Of a stretch of 64,000 nucleotides of DNA, positions 36,607-48,384 are shown one piece after another; position 1 is the stretch's first letter; the number at the start of each line of letters is the position of its first letter. Under the pieces are notes generated by a model that ran no database searches, had not been told where the DNA came from, and saw only the letters and a program-made list of their open reading frames with translations. Origin of the DNA: Owenia fusiformis (lineage: Eukaryota > Annelida > Polychaeta > Sabellida > Oweniidae); NCBI GenBank assembly GCA_903813345.2, contig CAIIXF020000002.1:29209223-29273222 (forward strand), written 5' to 3'. Position numbers and translations under genes: made by a program.

Positions 36607-36624
36607 TCCTTGCTTAGCATGCAA

Positions 36625-36746
36625 AATGTCACAACATGCCATTTGTTACAGACACAAAACTTGGAGTACTGACTGCCAGACACTGAACACTGTAACAGAA
36701 AACTTGGAGACTATAACAATATGTCACCACATTTGGTGGTGACATA
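36625..36746. mobile_element. Short MITE of the ATGTCACCACC family
   Basis: AATGTCACAACATGCCATTT ... GGTGGTGACATA; same family as 6153, 37443 and 42338. Confidence 0.8.
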
Positions 36747-36790
36747 AAAACACATTTCATTTTATATGTGGAATCCCTATAGCTATGGAC

Positions 36791-37371
36791 TAGGGATGTC
36801 AAGGTTTCCCGATATTGACCCGTCCTTTGGGACTTTGGTCTTGGGACGAGACGGGACAACACTTGTATACCAAAGATTTCATTGTTCAGGATATAATATC
36901 TCTCCTGTATATGACCCTAAAACTTCCTAAATGCACGATAAATATGATCTTAACTAGAATTTTCTTTCATTTTTATAACTTATCTGCCGGATTACGTTCA
37001 TGAGTAAATGCCATCTAGTGGCAATTACTATAATTGATTATAACAAACAAAAATTCAGGACAGAACATGCAGTTTTATCGATAACATTCTTTTCCTTTGA
37101 AATATGTTTTAATTTAAACAATAACAAAGAACTTCATTGGCGAGAAAGGTAACAACTTAAAATTAATCTCAGATTACAAGTTTTTGCGCAACATGGGCAG
37201 CCCTCTTATGATGTTCAAAAGATCCGCGCTGCATAACCATAACCGGAAGTAGATGGAAAATGTAAGTTGTTGAACTGTTCTAAACTTATTAACTACATGT
37301 ATTTTATTGGTTATGTCCCATCCCTTCCCGAATGTCCTGACTTGAAATATTTTTGTCCCGTGACATCCCTA
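36791..37371. mobile_element. hAT-like MITE inserted in an exon 4 repeat unit
   Basis: TAGGGATGTCAAGG ... GTGACATCCCTA with 8-bp flanks CTATGGAC and CTTTAGAC, a slightly diverged hAT-size target duplication. The host sequence on both sides is a copy of the exon 4 unit (TATAGCTATGGAC and TTTAGACACTGAAAA), so the repeat existed before this insertion. Confidence 0.8.
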
Positions 37372-37442
37372 CTTTAGACACTGAAAATTTAGTGACAGAA
37401 ATGTTCAAATGAAAGTTGATCATCTAACACTAACATGCAAAA

Positions 37443-37561
37443 TGTCACCACCTGCCATCTGGACAGATTCCAAACACCAGAAGCCAGACTACCAAACACC
37501 AAAGACTATCCACAAAAAGTTAGAGACTATGACAATTTGTCACCATCTTTGGGGGTGACAT
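37443..37561. mobile_element. Short MITE of the ATGTCACCACC family
   Basis: ATGTCACCACCTGCCATCTG ... GGGGGTGACAT with the shared CCACAAAAAGTTAGAGACTA interior. Confidence 0.8.
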
Positions 37562-37918
37562 AAACATACATCACTTTTTATATTCATGAAAAAATTCATG
37601 CAAAAATACAAATCAAGCATAACCTCACATTGTAGAACCAATCAACTTAACAAAAAAAAATCATTGAAAAATTATAATTGATAGCTTTGCTATTCATATT
37701 CCCTAATAAGGGCTAAAGTTGCCAGGGCAGTATGGATTACCATGGCAACTGCTTCATTTGATTTTGTGATTGATGTCCATTGTAAGAAAAGAGATGTGAT
37801 GAGTATCAGAAAGACCCAGGGCATTTACAAGGGTTGCATGTTTTGGTTGAAAGACAGCATGTCCATTTCTATACATGTAGTTATAAAACAAAGAAAAATG
37901 CTGAGTATGATTAAAACC

Positions 37919-38101
37919 GTAGCCAGGTCTTGCCAAGGGGGATTCAGTTTTTTAAGAAAATCTGTGAAACATTCAAATTTTGGGCCAATATCATTTCAAT
38001 AACCTCAAATGGTGAAGAACTGGATAATTATTTTCAAAGAATCTTTGGCTAGCAAAGTTGCTCAACCCCCCCCCCCCCCCCAATCACCTGGCTACAGCCC
38101 C
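37919..38101. mobile_element. GTAGCCAGG MITE copy with poly-C tract
   Basis: CGTAGCCAGGTCTTGCCAAG at the left, CACCTGGCTACAGCCCC at the right, with a run of C before it. Confidence 0.75.
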
Positions 38102-38335
38102 AATAAGAATGGTATGCTACACTTGAGCAAAAGTACATTTGTTTGGTATTTTACTGTAACCTTTTTATGTTGCATCTTCAGCATAGTACAGAAATCAAGT
38201 TGCCAGTGAGGTACTTATTTAATAGTTAATCAAACTGCGGTTAATGAGCCTTAGTGACGCAAATCACAGTTATCATGAAAAATAACTAATAAAACTGCAA
38301 GTTTAAATAATGTGTAATGGTATGATAATTAGAGG

Positions 38336-38705
38336 TTATGTCACTATCGTGGCATATATGCCCGAGGTCTCAGTGATATATGGCCCGACCTTGGGAGGGA
38401 CATTGATCTCTGAGAACTGAGGGCATATGTGCCACGATAGTGACATAAACGATTTATAACATACCTATGATGATGTAGACTGGTCAGAGAGTACCGTTTT
38501 CTTATAGAATTGACAAACAAATGGTTTGAAAATGATTGAAATGAGTTTAGAAAAATTGCTCGCGCAGTTTTATCTTCGATTGATTGGTTATGACGTCAGC
38601 GCCTTGACCAATCAGAAAGTTAGCGGGCGCGGGCTTTTCAAAACTTATATTGGCCCGCTGTCTTGTGTACACTTTGCACTATACATCATCATAGGTATGT
38701 TATAA
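38336..38705. mobile_element. Two adjoining foldback elements
   Basis: 38336-38448: TTATGTCACTATCGTGGCAT faces ATGTGCCACGATAGTGACAT. 38454-38705: TTATAACATACCTATGATGA faces TCATCATAGGTATGTTATAA. They adjoin and may be one composite unit. Confidence 0.75.
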
Positions 38706-40494
38706 TGGGAAATATAGTCGAAGGCGACCATAGATTTTCGGGTATCAAATTGTTTATTTACCAGACTCAGAGTTCTAATTTGAACTAAAGGTTAATTTTT
38801 CATCCAATCTAAGCCTCAAATATTCAGTCCCTGAAATATTTTGATGAAACAAGTAACGTAAATTCTGATGTGCCAGAGACCTTCTTTATCTTGCCAGAAC
38901 TTACTTTTTTAAGAGATACTATAAATTGCTGATTCAACTACAGCTAAAGAAAGTCAGGTAGGAGGTTGATGCACGGGGGACGCGGGGGTAAAGCAGACCC
39001 GATGATGCAATGAGCTTGCTCGGCGGTATCATGACTGTGTAACGGGGCTTAATGTATAAGTGAGCTCGGCGGTAAGTTCAAACAATGCGGATCCTCAAAG
39101 CATGTGCTCATGGTATCATCGTGGCTTAACACCCGTGTTGATGTGTCTGCAATTGTAAAATTGATCGCTACTTATGGCATACAGTTAGAGTTATGCTAGA
39201 CATTTTTTCATATTATTGTTTAATATTTTGAAAAACATGTTTACAGTGTATATGGTAATAGATATGGCTGGAAATAAATAAAATATTAACATTAGATTAC
39301 TCTTAATTATAAATCAATTATCCAAAAGAAAGATCTGCTAGCCATTGGAGTATTGTAATAACCAATCGAATCTGATCATTTCCTATATCTGTTACATGGG
39401 GGAATAGGGGACAATAGGGGATTTCATGTTATAGCAGCTATAATACCCACGGCTCGTAAATGACATTCCCAGGTGAAAATTATTGCTCATTATCCGTAAC
39501 TTTATATTATTACATGTGGTTCGACTCAACTTGCAATACTCATAAGGGATCAACTCAATAAATCAACTTCCATAAAAAAAAAATTTCATTTTTCTCAAAT
39601 AATGTTTCTATCACTGTTGAATTTTTTATTAATATAGCAATATAAGCGATCTATGCCACCTCCACCATCCTAACACCCTCTTCGCAAACTCCAAAGTACA
39701 TATATCATATATTTTGATGGAAATCAATGTTTTGACTTGATCCCCTAACATTTCCTCTTGCAATTTACTGTGACACAAATAATTAATTTTGAGATGCCTG
39801 TTGCAAAAAAAGGTATTTAACGTATACATAAAAATATTAGTCGAGACTTAGAGAATTAGTATGCATTGTCACTCAAAATTGAAACTTCTGATTGGGTTTG
39901 GAGCCGAATTATTCCGAGATGCCCAGATATGACCGAGCAAAAGCCATAATTCACGTGATTTTTCTCCTAGAATCTCGATGAATCTTGCTTAAACTCCGCC
40001 TTTTTGGCCATTTAATTAGCAAAATAAAAAATAAGTAAATATCAACATTGACTACCTGTATCATTGTTTTGTCTTTGAGACTCCGGGTCCGGTATATTTC
40101 TATCAGGAGCAATTATATAGGAAACAGTACTGCACATGGAAATAAATACAGGTGTACCTATATTGCTTTGTTCCTGACTTTTTTTAAGATTATCATAGTC
40201 TTGAGCCTGTGTGCTCTGGGCAATGTACTGTATGTTATAAAATGTTACAAAAAGCTAATTTTATGATCTTTTATAGAACAATTCAAACATTGATAAATAT
40301 CAGTCTGAAAAGCAAAATGACCACCATGTAATTAACGCAGTACATAATTGTTGGCACTAGTCTGTTCTTGAATCTGTGAAAATTCAAGTTAAATTGATTT
40401 GCGGTTTTCTGGCCTGGTGAGAAGCGTAGTAAATCCCATCAAATAGCCATATGGCTGGTATTTTTGGTATTTTTACAAACAAAGTATATAGCAC
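38706..40494. other. No feature seen
   Basis: Intron-like sequence. A somewhat GC-rich stretch at 38960-39130 (GGACGCGGGGGTAAAG, GAGCTCGGCGGTAAG) shows no coding signal. Confidence 0.45.
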
Positions 40495-41470
40495 AAACGG
40501 CAGCCATTTTTCAAAATGTCCACTTTCTACCAAAAGTGCCATTAGACAGTGTATGGCATTATTTTTGCTTCTTTATTCATTAAATTCAAATATATTCGAT
40601 ATATGAAACATTTATATTCGCTAAATCATTTTTCCATTCGGTAAAAACGTTTATATGTTTGTTACAGCAAATTAAGTTTTCAAAATAACCAATCACTTAA
40701 TACTATGTGCATTAAATTATATATTTCATTCGTTAAATGATATTTTTTGCGTAAATTGTTATGGTATTCCTTAAGAGTAACATATTATATGCACAATATT
40801 GAATTTCTATTTGAACCCTACCGAAATAAGTTTGCCTATATTTACCAAATGGTTTATTTTTCTATGACATAGTTAATGCATTTTACCGAAAGCTAATTTG
40901 CTATTTACTATTTACCGAATGCAATAAAGTAATATTCGATAACTTGCGTTGTTGTTCGATATTTTGTCACGTGACTTCGAGATTTGCAAAATGGCCGTGC
41001 AGCTATTCTACATCGTACAAATATATCACGTGACTGAAAGTCTTGTAAATTATCGAAAAATAACGAAATTTATCGAATGTGGCATTCGGTATTTACCGAA
41101 TATAAATAATTTAAATACCGAATGGACAAATAATTAATTGAATATTATACGTGCGTTAAGGAAAACAAATTGATTCGCTGCATCACACAAATACATGTAT
41201 AAATATCAAATGTGAGAGTCAATACAAAGAACAAGTGAAACTATTTAGCGAATATAAATTGTATAGATTATTACATTTGATAAAATAAAAAAACATTCGA
41301 TAGATTGGGTAAAGGTTTGGTAAATTGTTTGTTTTATTTGGTATTTATGGAATATTAATGTACCGAATAAAGAAGCAGTTTAAACACCATAACAGTGTGC
41401 CATGCTTATAGTATTCACATACCAAATATGAGCAAAATCACTCCACTACTTTTACGTGGTACAATATGAA
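40495..41470. mobile_element. Older 'TTTTCAAAATGGCC' repeat split by a younger element
   Basis: 40495-40551 and 41392-41470 rejoin to give GACAGTGTGCCATGCTTAT, as in the copy at 8556-9110 (GACAGTGTGCCATGCTTATG). Confidence 0.75.
40552..41391. mobile_element. 840-bp element packed with ATTCGGTAAAT-like motifs
   Basis: Ends TATGGCATTATTTTTGCTTC and its near reverse complement (GAAGCAGTTTAAACACCATA), both continuing into CTTTATTC/GAATAAAG; flanked by ACAGTG on each side (40546-40551, 41392-41397). Some twenty short motifs of the TTCGRTAAA / TTTACCGAA type occur in both orientations throughout, with a palindrome ATTCGGTATTTACCGAAT near 41084. No coding region. The superfamily is not recognised. 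Confidence 0.8.
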
Positions 41471-41812
41471 GAAATGTGAGGGGCAGCCTTTTGTGCGGGG
41501 TAATGCATAATGTATTAATGTATGCATAAAATAATAAAGAGAACAATAAAGTCAACTTTGCTAAACAATAGTATACACAGTAACATTCTATTGTTTCTAC
41601 AACCATTAAACATTGATTTATGAGAGGATAATTCAATTTATGTGTACTATGTAGATTTGAGGAAACATCTTGTTTTTATGTCATTCACTTGTGTTATTTA
41701 TGAAATATAGACCAAAGAGCAGGGATTATATTGATGAATAAATACTTGATTTTATGTCTTTCATTGGTGTTACTTAAGATATATAGACTGAAGAGCAGGT
41801 TTTATAGTAATG

Positions 41813-41915
41813 AATAAATACTGCAAGGCTAGGCACAAACGTTTTCTGTACCCCAAATGACCGAAGGTCAGTGAGGGGTTTGAAAGCTTTTGTGCCTAGC
41901 CCTAAGGTATTTATT
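41813..41915. mobile_element. Foldback element around GGCTAGGCACAAA
   Basis: AATAAATACTGCAAGGCTAG and GGCACAAA face TTTTGTGCCTAGCCCTAAGG and TATTTATT. Flanking GAAGAGCAGG/ATGAATAAATAC blocks are repeated at 41715, 41790 and 42045. Confidence 0.65.
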
Positions 41916-42337
41916 ACTCAATATAATATCTGATCTGAGGTCTATATTACAATTCGAACATGAAAACTAACCAAAATTTTTCAAATTCGTCACTTCACTT
42001 CCTACTTCCGGTGCACCGAGCAAAACACAGTACAGACCAGGTTTTGTATTGAAGAATAAATACCGGGTGAAATGTTGACTCTGTTCAAAGCTCATATAAG
42101 GCATGAATACAGACGTGTTTGAATTATAATTAATTTTCTGAAAAGCAGCTACAAAGTTATTTAATACCGCTTTCAATCCAATGACTGTCAAGCCTCTCTG
42201 AATAATTTACAGGATGTTCAATATTTTGTAATATAATGCTCCTAATGTCTATTGATACAATTACTGTAATTACACACCCGTTACATCTAATGCACTTAAC
42301 TCCTAAAGCCAGTATCAACAAGGCATTAATATGCAAA

Positions 42338-42452
42338 ATATCACCACCTGCCATTTGGTACAGAAGCCATAATTTGTTACAGATGCTGTGTTACACCAAA
42401 TGCCGACACCGTCCACAAAAAATTGGAGAGTATAACATTTCTGGTGGTGATA
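42338..42452. mobile_element. Short MITE of the ATGTCACCACC family
   Basis: ATATCACCACCTGCCATTTG ... CTGGTGGTGATAT; the fourth short copy in the window. Confidence 0.8.
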
Positions 42453-42964
42453 TGAAAATCATAAGTTTCCTGAGAAATGACGGCAATTTTAAATCCAGCA
42501 TTTCTACTTGACCAGAATCATATTATACCAATAAGGAATTTTGGCACATGAAATAAAAAAATCTAACAATTTCCTATCCTAATGTCTAATTTCATTGCCT
42601 TGCCTAGGCTTAAATTTTAAATTACCAAATTACAAAGCTATTTGAGAACTAATGAACTCAGTTAAGTTGAAGTCCCAATGAAGGGCATTTAAGGGAAACC
42701 ATCATATAATTACAATGTGAAGCATAGAGTGTATATTGTAGTAAATGTAAGACAAAATGAGAATATTTGGCCAAACAATTAATTAACTAGTAGAGCATAA
42801 ATGATAGTAGAGCCTACCAGAGTTCTAAATTAAATCAATTAATAAGACTAGATAATATGTTGTTAAAGCTCCGTCTTAAATAAATATGCATTAACACTAC
42901 ATGTATCTTAAAGTTCTTAAGATTAAATACAACAAAACAACATTTGAAATGCATGTAAAATTGT
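42453..42964. other. Intron after exon 3, no feature seen
   Basis: AT-rich; nothing recognised. Confidence 0.5.
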
Positions 42965-42970
42965 ACCTAC

Positions 42971-43146
42971 CTCCAACACGCCCTTTAGAGAGTCTATGAT
43001 GGGGAGAAAGACCCTCAGATTTTCCTATAAGATGAGGCAGGTAATGGAATATAGATGGCGGCTGTATATCTGAGCTACTGCTGGAGAGGTTCATCAATAG
43101 CTGCCGCACTTCTGGTCCCAGTTGTGATAAACCCCTGGGTATTACA
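42971..43146 (-). CDS. MGAT4: MGAT4 exon 3: end of stem and entry to catalytic domain
   Basis: Encodes about residues 89-147. A Ser-rich linker with a sequon (NLS) precedes PSIFHYLPHLIGKSEG, which matches the conserved SIYYHLPHLL block of MGAT4A/B; the exon ends near the GRVG motif. The donor is GGAG|GTAGGT. Two acceptors 12 nt apart both keep frame: TTTCCAG before TGTAATACC (used here) and CCCAG before GGGTTT (end would be 43134), so a four-residue difference (VIPR) is possible. The acceptor and first coding bases are the unit of the minisatellite that runs on into the intron at 43128-44300. Confidence 0.93.
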
Positions 43147-43371
43147 CTGGAAATATATATGGTAAAATATAAGTTATGATACACCCCTGGGTATTACACT
43201 GGAAATATACATAGTAAAATATAAGTTGCGATATACTCCTGGGTATGATATAGAAATATATATGGTATAATATAAGTTGTGATATGCTCCTGGTATAACA
43301 CTGGAAATATATATATAGTAAAATATAAGTTGTGAAATACCCCTGGGTATGATATATAAGGGTTATGTACT

Positions 43372-43500
43372 GGGAGGTTTTGGATACAGGGTTTATCCCA
43401 AGGGAAATATGTGTATCTCACGAGGGACCGCAGGGACCGAGGGAGATACACATATTTCCCGCGGGATAAACACTGTATCCAAAACCGACCGTACATAACT
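43372..43500. mobile_element. Foldback element in the exon 3 array
   Basis: GTTATGTACTGGGAGGTTTT, ACAGGGTTTATCCC pairs with GGGATAAACACTGT, CGACCGTACATAAC. The loop contains GAGGGACCGCAGGGACCGAG. Confidence 0.8.
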
Positions 43501-43510
43501 GGTGTATCTC

Positions 43511-43851
43511 ATACTTGAGTGGGTTTGGGGTAGATATAACCTTTACCACCTTTTTCAAATGACAAGATAGGCCTATACTATAAAAGCACAATTTATATTT
43601 AACATTTTCATAATATTCCTTCAGCTCAATACAATAGAATTGTAACATTTAAACTTTTTGAAAAATTTTAAACTTCTGAAATTTAAATTTTTAAACTTTT
43701 TTAAACTTTTGAAAAAATTCCCGGGAGCGGGATGGATATATTATATCTGCCCGCATTTGGCCTAGAGCGGGACATATACAATATATCCTGCCCGCTCCTC
43801 AGATATGATATATATTCCCGGGTGATATCTACCCCAAACCCACTCAAGTAT
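43511..43851. mobile_element. MITE with ATACTTGAGTGGGTTTGGGG ends
   Basis: ATACTTGAGTGGGTTTGGGG and TAGATAT are mirrored by ATATCTA and CCCCAAACCCACTCAAGTAT, a perfect 27-bp inverted repeat. Inside is a second inverted pair around GAGCGGGA. Confidence 0.85.
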
Positions 43852-44429
43852 GAAATACAGAAATATATATGGTATAATATAAGTTGTGATATGCTCCTGG
43901 GTATTACACTGGAAATATATATGGTATAATATAAGTTGTGCTACACCCCTGGGTATTACACTGGAAATATATATGGTAAAATATAAGTTGTGATACACCC
44001 CTGGGTATTATACTGATATACCCCTGGGTATTACACTGGAAATATATGGTATTTTATAAGTTGTGATATACCCCTTGGTATTACACTAGAAATGCATATG
44101 GTAAAATATAAGTTGTGATATGCCCCTGGGTATGATAATGGAAATATATGGTATAATATAAGTTGTGATGCATCCCTGAGTATGACACTGGAAATGTGAT
44201 AAATTATGAATTTTGAAACAGCACTAGTTGGAAATATATAGAATAATTTAAGTTTTGAAACACCACTTGGTTTGACACTGGAAATATATATGTTCTTCTT
44301 GTGTCCCTGAGAAATCATTCTGTGATTTTATCTCCATTTAATTGCCAAAATCAAGTCCATGAGACGACTACATCTTACAGTCTAACACTTATAATACAAC
44401 ATTTGAAATAACCATTGTTTATTTGGGGT

Positions 44430-44960
44430 TGATTCATCGGTCTGAATCCCAATCATCCAATCCCATCGATCTGAAACCCAATGGTCCGAATCCCACTCAT
44501 CTGAATCCTATTGGTTTTAAAATATATGTACAATTATCAAAAAAAGAATGTGCCTCAAATATTCCCAAATCAGATTTTAAGTCAAGATCTCTGTAACTTG
44601 CAATATTGATTGACATTGTCTAATTTGCAATTTTTTTTCAGTCCAACAATTTGCAAAGTAACGCTCAATAAATTTCGTGACTTGTTGTTTTAATATCAAT
44701 ATTAAGATGCAAGGTCGGAATGCTTTAATGTTGAAAAGTGATTATCGGATAAAATCAATTCTACTTTTATAGCCATGTTTATTGGAAATAACATTTTTTC
44801 AGATGATTAGGTTTTGGACAAGTGGGATTCGGACCATTGGTTTTTGGATGAATGGGTTTCGGACCATTTGGGTTTGAACCATTGGGTTTCAAACGAGTGG
44901 ATTTCTAACCAATAGGTTTCAGACAACTGGGATTCGGACAATTAGGTTTAGGACCAATGG
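44430..44960. repeat. Inverted clusters of a ~15-bp TGGTCCGAATCCCA motif
   Basis: Left cluster (44430-44515): several CCAATGGTCCGAATCCCA-like words. Right cluster (44805-44955): the same motif in reverse, GGGATTCGGACCATTGG, in six or seven variants. The ~290 bp between has no such motif. The layout resembles a foldback transposon with subterminal repeats. Confidence 0.7.
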
Positions 44961-46411
44961 TGTGTCCATTTATTTAGCTTCAACCAACCAAGCAAAGTCT
45001 GTCTATGTTGCACTGTGTTTACAAAAATCATATTACAGTGTATGAACATACTAATAAGTATTATATACAGGGTGTCCTGAAAGTATGCCACCCCCCCTAG
45101 GTAGACATATTCCAGTGTCCTCATATCAGTGTCATATATAATTTTATCATATCATAATATGTGCCTATTTATCATGAGTAAACAGTGTTGCGTTGACACA
45201 GTTTTTTGCCATTTTTAAATTTCAGAAGACGTAAAAATCAGAATCAACTTACATCCCATGACGCAAAAATTATAAACTGCTTCAAGGTAACTTTTACTGC
45301 AGCACAGTAGCAGTGAAACATGATTTTCATCAAGATTTTAAAACTCACTACCTTGATATGGGAGCAATGATCCAGGTATATTTATATCGGCAAATCTGAT
45401 TGGCTATCATGGCTACCGAAGATTCACAGGGTTTCCAGTCTGAAACATGGATTTTGATTGGTTCCGATGTATTCCAGAAAATGCTGAGATCGAAATGGAA
45501 GATCAAAATATACAATATTGTAGAATTCCCCGGTGGTGCCCAACGAATTGAAAGACTTGTTTTTCACAATAATCTTTATTATTTCTACAAGAGAACATTA
45601 TATATCGATCTTATGTAAAACATCAAGATAATTGTTTAATGATCTATCAACGTTCTTTATCTAAAAGTCGTCAGAGTAAGGAGAAATGTTAATAAAAAGA
45701 AGCAAAAGTTCACGACCTTGACGATCACAAGTTGGTAAAATGTGAAAACAAAACTCTTTAATTTGAGCATTTCCTTCATTCATTTCGGACTACTGTCTTT
45801 GGCATAACATTTGTTCAGAATTGTGTGAAAAGGACCCAATGATAGATATTTATCAGGAGGATGTGTCCAATTGCAATATATGTCATTTTCATCCCGTTTT
45901 AGTTTAAGCACTCTATTATCACCCACTTTCACAATATTTCTTGAACTTTGTGAAGAAATATGAGGGACGCAGAAAAATTAGACGGGACTCAAATTTTTCA
46001 AATGGGTTGCATCCCTGGGACTCAGAAATCTAAATGGCTAGCGCGAACACTGGTAAATATTCTCTGTCAAGCTTAGTTAAATAAATAACACATAAAGCAC
46101 ATCGTACCACCACATCTAAATGATAAATAAGGTCTTTCTGCCTTCTTTTACCTTAGGTATGAGCCATGAAACTAGAATATATTATCAACATTCTTGTATC
46201 ATCATTGTCAGAAGTATAGCACAACATAAAATTTATTCAAGATTAATTTCTTAGAAAATATTGAAAATATACATTGTATAGTACTTCCTGGTTATTAAGG
46301 ACTTAACAAATTCTGAACATGTATTATGTTAAGTAAAGATACTGTACATTTATATGATCAAAAATATATTTTCAGCATCAAAACTGTATAATAATTATAA
46401 TTATCTGTTCT
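44961..46411. other. No gene recognised
   Basis: Starts near a CAGGGTGTCCTGAAAGTATG motif (45068), possibly a transposon end. A 72-codon plus-strand frame at 45400-45618 shows no known domain. Otherwise AT-rich. Confidence 0.45.
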
Positions 46412-46675
46412 CCTCAGAGGTTCGAATTTTACTGCTAGACTTGGTTTCAGGGTAGTTGTGTTCACATTTGAAATGTGATTTTTTTCTCAAGTAGGTGTAA
46501 AATTTTTACATTCACAATTTGGACCAAATTTGGTCAAAATGCCAATTGTTCATGATTTTAGACATTTCAAGTAGATGCTTTAATAGATTTTCAGGTGGAC
46601 GCAAGCCTGTTATTGAAATCACAAGTTAGTGCAGCTTCTACTTGCTTTAATGCTAGGGAGATTATTGTGTTCACA
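46412..46675. mobile_element. Diverged copy of the CAGTGATCTC MITE
   Basis: TGTTCTCCTCAGAGG at the left, TTGCTTTAATGCTAGGGAGA at the right, with TTTTTCTCAAGTAGGTG and TTTTCAGGTGGACGCAAGCC inside, as in 48999-49204. Confidence 0.65.
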
Positions 46676-46734
46676 GATTTTACAGTATTTTCTGATATTT
46701 TTCATTGTCAGTAAGAAAGATATCGGTTCACTTT

Positions 46735-46890
46735 CTAAGAGGGGGGGGTCACTTTTGACAATTTTGGTCAAAAAAGGCCAAAATCACTTAAAAAGTGCTC
46801 AGAATGGTAAAAAACTGCATGATTTTGAAAGAATTTTTGGCCAAGGGGGCTTCGCTCGAACCCATCGAACCAGCCCTGGCTACGGGCCTG
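46735..46890. mobile_element. GTAGCCAGG/poly-G MITE copy
   Basis: G run, CACTTAAAAAGTGCTCAGAA, ACTGCATGATTTTGAAAG, GGCTTCGCTCGAACCCATCG and the right end CCTGGCTACGGGCCTG. A shorter relative is at 47147-47215 (GCTTTTGCAAAAGGGGGTTC). Confidence 0.75.
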
Positions 46891-47215
46891 TTAGATGTTA
46901 AAAACAAGGAATACTGTCTATCTAGCATACACGATTATTCTGAGCAAGATAAAGTGATAGAATAAAATGAACTCCCCAATCTCATTTATAACTGACATAT
47001 TGGCGATCATGCAAAGAAACAATTCATATAAAAACAACAGAGCTCATTCCTTCTAGACATGCTGCTCTGCTTGGGTTTACTATTTTATATATTTTTCTCC
47101 CTTGGTGGCAAGGATTAGATCAGCTAAGTGGCTAGAACCAGAATTGTACTCAGGCTGGTAGGCAGCTTTTGCAAAAGGGGGTTCAGTTTCTTAAAAACTC
47201 CAGAAGGGCCCAATT

Positions 47216-48384
47216 TTACTTGCCCAACTTACAAACATTTTCCTGACCATTTCATCTTATACCTCCTTTGCTTTATTGGTGGTGGATCTACCTCCAAGGA
47301 AAAATTAGAAACTGCTGTTATAAAACATGTTTTCTGTGTTATCCAGAGGTTATCCTTACATATGACAATTGCATGTTATCTTTGAAAATAAAGCTAAATG
47401 ATTTATACTGACTGTAACCAAAACCTGCGTAATCTTAGTTTTATACTTTGTCTAAATCCATACTTCAAGATTTTTGACGATTGATTTTGTTCAAATAGTG
47501 ATTATCTATGTGTTAGAGAACAAAACCACATGTTACTTTTTCAATACACTTATAATTGGTTCAAATAACGATTTTCTGAAAATTTTCTAACAAAATGCAA
47601 TACTCTTAAGTATAATAAACATATATATAGTAAACATGAACACTCATCCCTCATGAATCGTTTAGATGTGCATTGGGAGATTTTTGATGGGGTGTAACCG
47701 CTCCCACGTACCTCCCCATCTAACAGGGATGCTCAGTGACATTCGGATTTTTATTCAATCATGATATTTACACCTCTGTACCCAATAACTTGTAAGAAGT
47801 AACTAGTTTTTAAAAGTGAAGTCAATTCATGGTGTTTCCTCAAATGTTAAGAAGGAAAACTTCTTGAATGACAAAATAGGTAAAATAAAATGTATTCTGT
47901 GTTTGGAATGAACTTTTTATATTTTGAAACATGACTGGTGTTGGGCTTTATGAAAATTCTTGGTCATATTTCAAGTGTCGCTAAAAAGTAAATATAGTAC
48001 ATGTACTCTAAGGTTTCCTTGGTCACCCTTATTAACTGTACAGTTAAATATCCCCAGCTAGACACTCATCAATCATTAAGATTTATTTAGATTTATTTTA
48101 GAGGTTTTTCAGTGATCAAATCTTTACAATTCCTGTACATTTTCTTAAGCACATGTAATTATGTGAGTGTTAACCCACATTTAGACAACTTTTGAACTTA
48201 TGAGATGAAAAGAGAATTAAATACATAATTTCAAGTAGCCACTAAAATAAACTTAAAATCCACCCTGACCTGCTTAAGATATAGCCAATAAATCACAAAT
48301 AAAAGTATTGAATCAAGTCTCTGGTCCCTTTCCCTCTAAAGTATTTTTCATATCATGAAATAACCTCACTCAGTCGTATACCAT
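47216..48384. other. No feature seen
   Basis: AT-rich intron-like sequence; nothing recognised. Confidence 0.5.

Larger units (their letters stand above)
43128..44300 (-). repeat. Minisatellite built from the MGAT4 exon 3 acceptor
   Basis: About a dozen units of ~50-55 bp. On the minus strand each carries TATATTTCCAG, then TGTAATACCCAGGGG and ACAACTTATATTTTACCATA. The unit nearest the gene supplies the real exon 3 acceptor and its first coding bases; the rest extend into the intron (units near 43189, 43287, 43897, 43946, 43999, 44015, 44071, 44126, 44172 and 44260). The array is interrupted at 43372-43851 by two foldback elements. Confidence 0.92.

Noticed and set aside
42897-44318. Minus-strand frames over the exon 3 array
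   Set aside because: Except for exon 3 itself they are translations of the splice-site minisatellite.
45400-45618. 72-codon plus-strand frame
   Set aside because: No recognisable domain, no splice or promoter context; likely chance or an old repeat.
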